NCBI GenBank assembly: GCA_965219925.1
Contig: OZ244795.1
Span: forward strand, 1,116,001-1,180,000
Reading direction: 5' to 3'
DNA: 64,000 nt
From: Bin87 sp965219925
GTDB lineage: Bacteria > Chloroflexota > Dehalococcoidia > Lucifugimonadales > UBA3495
The position numbers were made by a program, and so were the translations under genes. This document shows, one piece after another, positions 60,858-64,000 of this stretch (within the stretch, counting starts at the first letter, position 1; the number at the start of each line of letters is the position of its first letter). The notes beneath the pieces are model-generated. The model was not told where the DNA came from, did not search any database, and saw nothing but the letters and a program-made list of their open reading frames with translations.

Positions 60858-61676
60858 CTAGTAATAAACCGCAGCGCCAGTGCCGCCGCCGGCTGCGATT
60901 AACTCGCCCGTGATGGCCCAGGCCTTGTCGGAGGCCAGGAACGCGGTGAGGTAGCCAATCTCGGAGGCGTCGACCATGCGGCAGATGTGGTTGCCGCGGC
61001 CTGAGCCGGGGGAGAAGTCCTGCCGTTCGGCCTCTTCGGGAGACACTCCCAACTGCTCGGCGCGGGCGGCCAGCAGGCTCGGCGTCCGCTCGGTGCGCGT
61101 CGTGCCCGGATGGATGCAGTTGACCGTAATCCCGAACTGCCCCAGCTGGGTGGCCAGCGTCTTGGTCATATGAACCATCGAGACGTTGCGCGCGCCGCCG
61201 CTCAGGTTGCCGGCGTTGCGGGCGTTGAGTCCGCTGATGTTGATGATGCGACCGTAGCCCTGTTCTTTCAGCAGGGGAATCGCGGCCCGTGAACAGCGCA
61301 GGGCACCCATGAATTTTACGTCGAAGTCGCTCATCAGGTCTTCATCAACCAGCCCCTCAATGGGTCCCGTGGCGGACGGCGAACCGCCGGGCAGGGACGC
61401 GCTGTTGACCAGTATCTGCAAACCGCCCAACGCCTGGGCCGCATCGTTAATGACCCGGTCAACCTGGTCGCGCTGCGTGGCGTCAAATGACATCGGAATT
61501 ATGCGGCGACCCGTAAGCTCGCTGATCTCGGCGGCAGCCTTTTCCAGGTCAGCCATTGACCGCGACGCCACCACCACATCCGCGCCCTCGCGGGCCAGTT
61601 CCAGCGCGATGGCCTTGCCGATGCCACGGCTGGCCCCGCCCACAAAAGCCTGTTTACCTTCCAAACCAAAATCCAT
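60858..61676 (-). CDS. SDR family protein with atypical active site
   Basis: A 272-residue Rossmann protein of the short-chain dehydrogenase family. The NAD(P) loop is VGGASRGIGKAIALELAREG and the strand-4 region is LVNSASLPG. GRIINISGLNARNAGNLSGG leads into the catalytic region, but ARNVSMVHMTKTLATQ lacks the Tyr and Lys of YxxxK (Gly and Asn by position). It is therefore a divergent SDR that may not be a classical dehydrogenase. Start at MDFGLEGKQAF. Confidence 0.85.
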   Translation of the reverse strand: MDFGLEGKQAFVGGASRGIGKAIALELAREGADVVVASRSMADLEKAAAEISELTGRRIIPMSFDATQRDQVDRVINDAAQALGGLQILVNSASLPGGSPSATGPIEGLVDEDLMSDFDVKFMGALRCSRAAIPLLKEQGYGRIINISGLNARNAGNLSGGARNVSMVHMTKTLATQLGQFGITVNCIHPGTTRTERTPSLLAARAEQLGVSPEEAERQDFSPGSGRGNHICRMVDASEIGYLTAFLASDKAWAITGELIAAGGGTGAAVYY

Positions 61677-61836
61677 TTGGTAGCCTCCATTTTTATTGTT
61701 CGGTATCTGATCGCTCGGTACGCGCGGCACCGCAGTATTCTCATCGCCAACGGCGGCATTTTACCATGATCAGCCACACCACTCTGCCATGCCCCACCAT
61801 CCTGAACCCATCGAAAGCACCATCCTCAACCCATCC

Positions 61837-61964
61837 GTCATTGCGAGGAGCGTTCGCTCATCCCGAGCCTGTCTAGGGACGTGGCAATCTCGATGAGGTT
61901 GAGTACACGCCAGTGAACAATCATTGCTACGGCGACGAGATTGCCACGCTGCGCTCGCAATGAC
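61837..61964. repeat. R1 repeat
   Basis: GTCATTGCGAGGAGCG with an inserted GCTCATCCCGAGCCTGTCTA unit, then GAGATTGCCACGCTGCGCTC and GCAATGAC. It lies in the 330-base gap between SDR and CoA-transferase genes; no gene is seen there. Confidence 0.7.
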
Positions 61965-62006
61965 AAACCTCAACCCTCCGCCCAGCCGGAAACCGCAGAC
62001 GCCGAA

Positions 62007-63236
62007 TCAGATCACGCCGGCCCGGGCCAGAGCCGTCAGCTCCGTCGAAGAGTAACCCAGCAAACCCCCGTACACCGCCGCGTTGTGCTCCCCCAGCAGC
62101 GGCGCGCGGGCCAGCGCGGTGGGTGTGCCGTCCAGTTGGAAAGGCGCGCCAGCGTACTCCAATTCACCCGTTTCCGGATGCTCAACTCCAACGTAGTATC
62201 CCCGCTCACGCTGCTGGGAGCTGTTGAAAACCTCGGACGGCGTGTAGTAGGGAGCAATCGGAACCCCGTGAGCCTGCCCCTCGGCGTAAAGCCACTCCCT
62301 GGAGTGTTGCGAGAACCAGTCACGCATCTGTCGGTTTAGCTCCGGCCCGTGGGTTGCCGGGTCACTGAACATATCCGCCGACGCCCATTCGGGATTACCC
62401 ATAAACGCCAGCAGACTCTCAAACTGGCGCGGTTCCAGCGTCAGCAGTTCCACGTATCCATCGGACGCCGGCAGTACGCCGCCAACACGGAAGTAGCGGG
62501 AAAACCGCGTTTCCGTGATCCCCTCCGACTCATGCCGCTGGATGGGCATATACCCAACGGATAGTTGCGCTTCCTGCGCCGATGCGTCCACCAACTGGCC
62601 GCGTTGGTTCCCCTCGGCGTTCAGTCGGTGGTACACGGCGGCAACTGCGCCCACCGCCGCCGTGAGGCCAGCCTGGTAGTCGCCCATGTTGGCCCCGGCG
62701 ACGATGGGCGGGCGGTCGGGGAACGTATCCAGCGCCACGCCGTTGGGCAGCAGCCAGCCCTCGCCGCCGGCATGGAACGTTGCCAGATGCCCGGCGCGGT
62801 AGTCGGCATACGCTCCGCTGGAGCCAAATGGCGTAACGGCGGTGACGATGACGTCCGGGTTGACCGCCAGCAGCGATTCGCCGTCCAGACCCACCGCGAC
62901 AGCCGCCGCCGGGCTGTAGTCATGGACGACCATATCCACATCAGCGACCAACCGATGCAGCAGGCCGCGTCCCGCGGCGTCATCCAGATTGAGCGTTACG
63001 CTCTGCTTGCCCGTGTTCAGATACAGATACAACCCGCTGCGTTCGGGATGCGGATCATCCTCCGGAAACGGCCCCCGCCGCCGGGAAACGTCGCCGGTAA
63101 CGGGCTCCACCTTGATCACCCGCGCCCCCAGCGAAGCCAAAAGCTTGCCGCAATACGGCCCGGCGATCAGCGACGCAACCTCCAGCACCTGCAGATTGGG
63201 CAGGGCGGTGGGTGAAATGGGATTGTCGGTGGTCAT
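62007..63236 (-). CDS. CaiB/BaiF family CoA-transferase
   Basis: A 409-residue protein, the third of this family here: LQVLEVASLIAGPYCGKLLA, LGARVIKVEPVTGDVSRRRG, KQSVTLNLDDAAGRGLLHRL and VVHDYSPAAAVAVGLDGESL. The usual LEN of the family is VHD here, and the active-site Asp is expected in RGQLVDASAQEAQLS. Acid substrate unknown. Confidence 0.88.
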   Translation of the reverse strand: MTTDNPISPTALPNLQVLEVASLIAGPYCGKLLASLGARVIKVEPVTGDVSRRRGPFPEDDPHPERSGLYLYLNTGKQSVTLNLDDAAGRGLLHRLVADVDMVVHDYSPAAAVAVGLDGESLLAVNPDVIVTAVTPFGSSGAYADYRAGHLATFHAGGEGWLLPNGVALDTFPDRPPIVAGANMGDYQAGLTAAVGAVAAVYHRLNAEGNQRGQLVDASAQEAQLSVGYMPIQRHESEGITETRFSRYFRVGGVLPASDGYVELLTLEPRQFESLLAFMGNPEWASADMFSDPATHGPELNRQMRDWFSQHSREWLYAEGQAHGVPIAPYYTPSEVFNSSQQRERGYYVGVEHPETGELEYAGAPFQLDGTPTALARAPLLGEHNAAVYGGLLGYSSTELTALARAGVI

Positions 63237-63261
63237 GGAGGCTAGTCACATCAATGTTGGG

Positions 63262-63624
63262 TTACAGCATGATCGGCGGACCGAATTCGCCATCCGGCCG
63301 TTTTTCAATCCGCTCGTTCACTAGGTCGACGTTGAAACCCAGGTCCTGCAGCAGTCGGTATCCGACCATCGGCATGGGTGCCGGGACCGCTCCGTTTACG
63401 AAACCAGTCCCCTCCAGCATACCCACCGCGACGTAGATCGGAGTCTCGATTACGCCGTTGCCAGTCATTATACGGGCCGACGCGTTGGGAACGGTATCCA
63501 GTCCCAGCGCGTCGATATCCGCCGGCGGCAACCCGATCCGGGTTGCTCCGGTGTCCACCAGGAAATCGTACTCCCTGGTCTCGGTTTTTCCGGCGATGTT
63601 GCCTCTGGCGAAAGTAATCCCCAT
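63262..63624 (-). CDS. retropepsin-like aspartyl protease family protein
   Basis: 120 residues. YDFLVDTGATRIGLPPADID has the D-T-G active site, and ETPIYVAVGMLEGTG with MVGYRLLQDLGFNVDLVNER completes the single-domain fold. It is shorter than the relative at 57289 and begins 26 bases upstream of the CoA-transferase start, same strand. Confidence 0.75.
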   Translation of the reverse strand: MGITFARGNIAGKTETREYDFLVDTGATRIGLPPADIDALGLDTVPNASARIMTGNGVIETPIYVAVGMLEGTGFVNGAVPAPMPMVGYRLLQDLGFNVDLVNERIEKRPDGEFGPPIML

Positions 63625-63652
63625 GATTCAATCCCTTTGGTAAGACGACGAC

Positions 63653-63850
63653 CTACACCGGCAGTATCAGCAGCCCCCCTACGGCATTGACCTCCATCTC
63701 ATACAGGTCGTTCTGCTCACAGAAGGCGATGGACCGGGCCGGAAAATCCTCCGCCCGGTGGTCAATGCCCAGGGCGGTAAGACGCAGCACAACGGCGCCA
63801 TCAGGGGTGATGGCGGCGGAGTCGGTAGTAGGTTTGGGTTTGGTGGTCAT
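63653..63850 (-). CDS. small protein of unknown function
   Basis: 65 residues, MTTKPKPTTDSAAITPDGAV then VLRLTALGIDHRAEDFPARS and a short hydrophobic C-terminus. It precedes the aspartyl-protease-like gene by 28 bases on the same strand and may be its partner. No family recognised. Confidence 0.45.
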   Translation of the reverse strand: MTTKPKPTTDSAAITPDGAVVLRLTALGIDHRAEDFPARSIAFCEQNDLYEMEVNAVGGLLILPV

Positions 63851-64000
63851 GTCTGTTGGTTTTTCCGCGGAGGAATTCAAGGCAAGTTTACCATTGGCTG
63901 GAGACGATGAACGCCACCAGAACCACCCCGCTATCGGTAAGACACTACATCAATTGCACAGCAGACGGCATATTTCAGATTCGCGATTTCTACTCTGTGC

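Noticed and set aside
63881..64000. Sequence at the right edge
   Set aside because: No gene, repeat or RNA could be recognised in the last 120 bases.

Overview
This is a GC-rich bacterial chromosome segment. The gene content suggests Chloroflexota, probably a Dehalococcoidia/SAR202-like lineage. That is inference from the Rex regulator, the coaD-linked coiled-coil gene, three CaiB/BaiF CoA-transferases, several Uma2 genes, and many palindromic interspersed repeats. No marker gene here fixes the taxonomy.

Layout. 1-2.9 kb: a truncated hydrolase, a SelW-like selenoprotein, a DUF503 gene and rex. 2.9-10.5 kb: a complete F1Fo ATP synthase operon on the minus strand (atpZ-B-E-F-H-A-G-D-C) with a near-consensus promoter. 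10.7-15.9 kb: housekeeping genes (bifunctional nuclease, coiled-coil protein, coaD, rsmD, ribF, tyrS). 15.8-36 kb: a defence-rich stretch with two MmeI-like restriction-modification genes (the second split by an IS1182-like element), three Uma2 nucleases, a DUF3800 gene, a DRT2-type defence reverse transcriptase with a candidate template RNA, a HEPN pair and a PD-(D/E)XK nuclease. An acyl-CoA mutase, an EF-G-like GTPase, RNase HI and a dimeric-barrel protein sit among them. 36-50 kb: mixed metabolism (alpha/beta hydrolase, MFS transporter with an OsmC-like selenoprotein gene broken by IS5, extradiol dioxygenase family protein, xanthine-dehydrogenase-type subunit, membrane molybdopterin oxidoreductase, DUF2330). 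50-64 kb: CoA-ester metabolism (three CaiB/BaiF, one CitE-like lyase, one enoyl-CoA hydratase, one SDR), NudC, a HigBA pair and retropepsin-like proteins.

Most notable: (1) the DRT2-type RT is preceded by a structured region crossed by a 72-codon stop-free frame that has no start codon, as expected for a never-ending ORF template; (2) two genes carry an in-frame TGA exactly at the redox cysteine of their families (Rdx/SelW and OsmC), each followed by a hairpin of the same geometry; (3) several non-autonomous mobile elements can be delimited to the base, including a 124-bp element with 17-bp inverted ends and 9-10-bp target duplications, and a TA-flanked element lying on the stop codons of atpA and rnhA.

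No rRNA, tRNA or CRISPR array was recognised. No selA, selB, selC or selD gene is in the window, so selenocysteine use rests on the two genes themselves.
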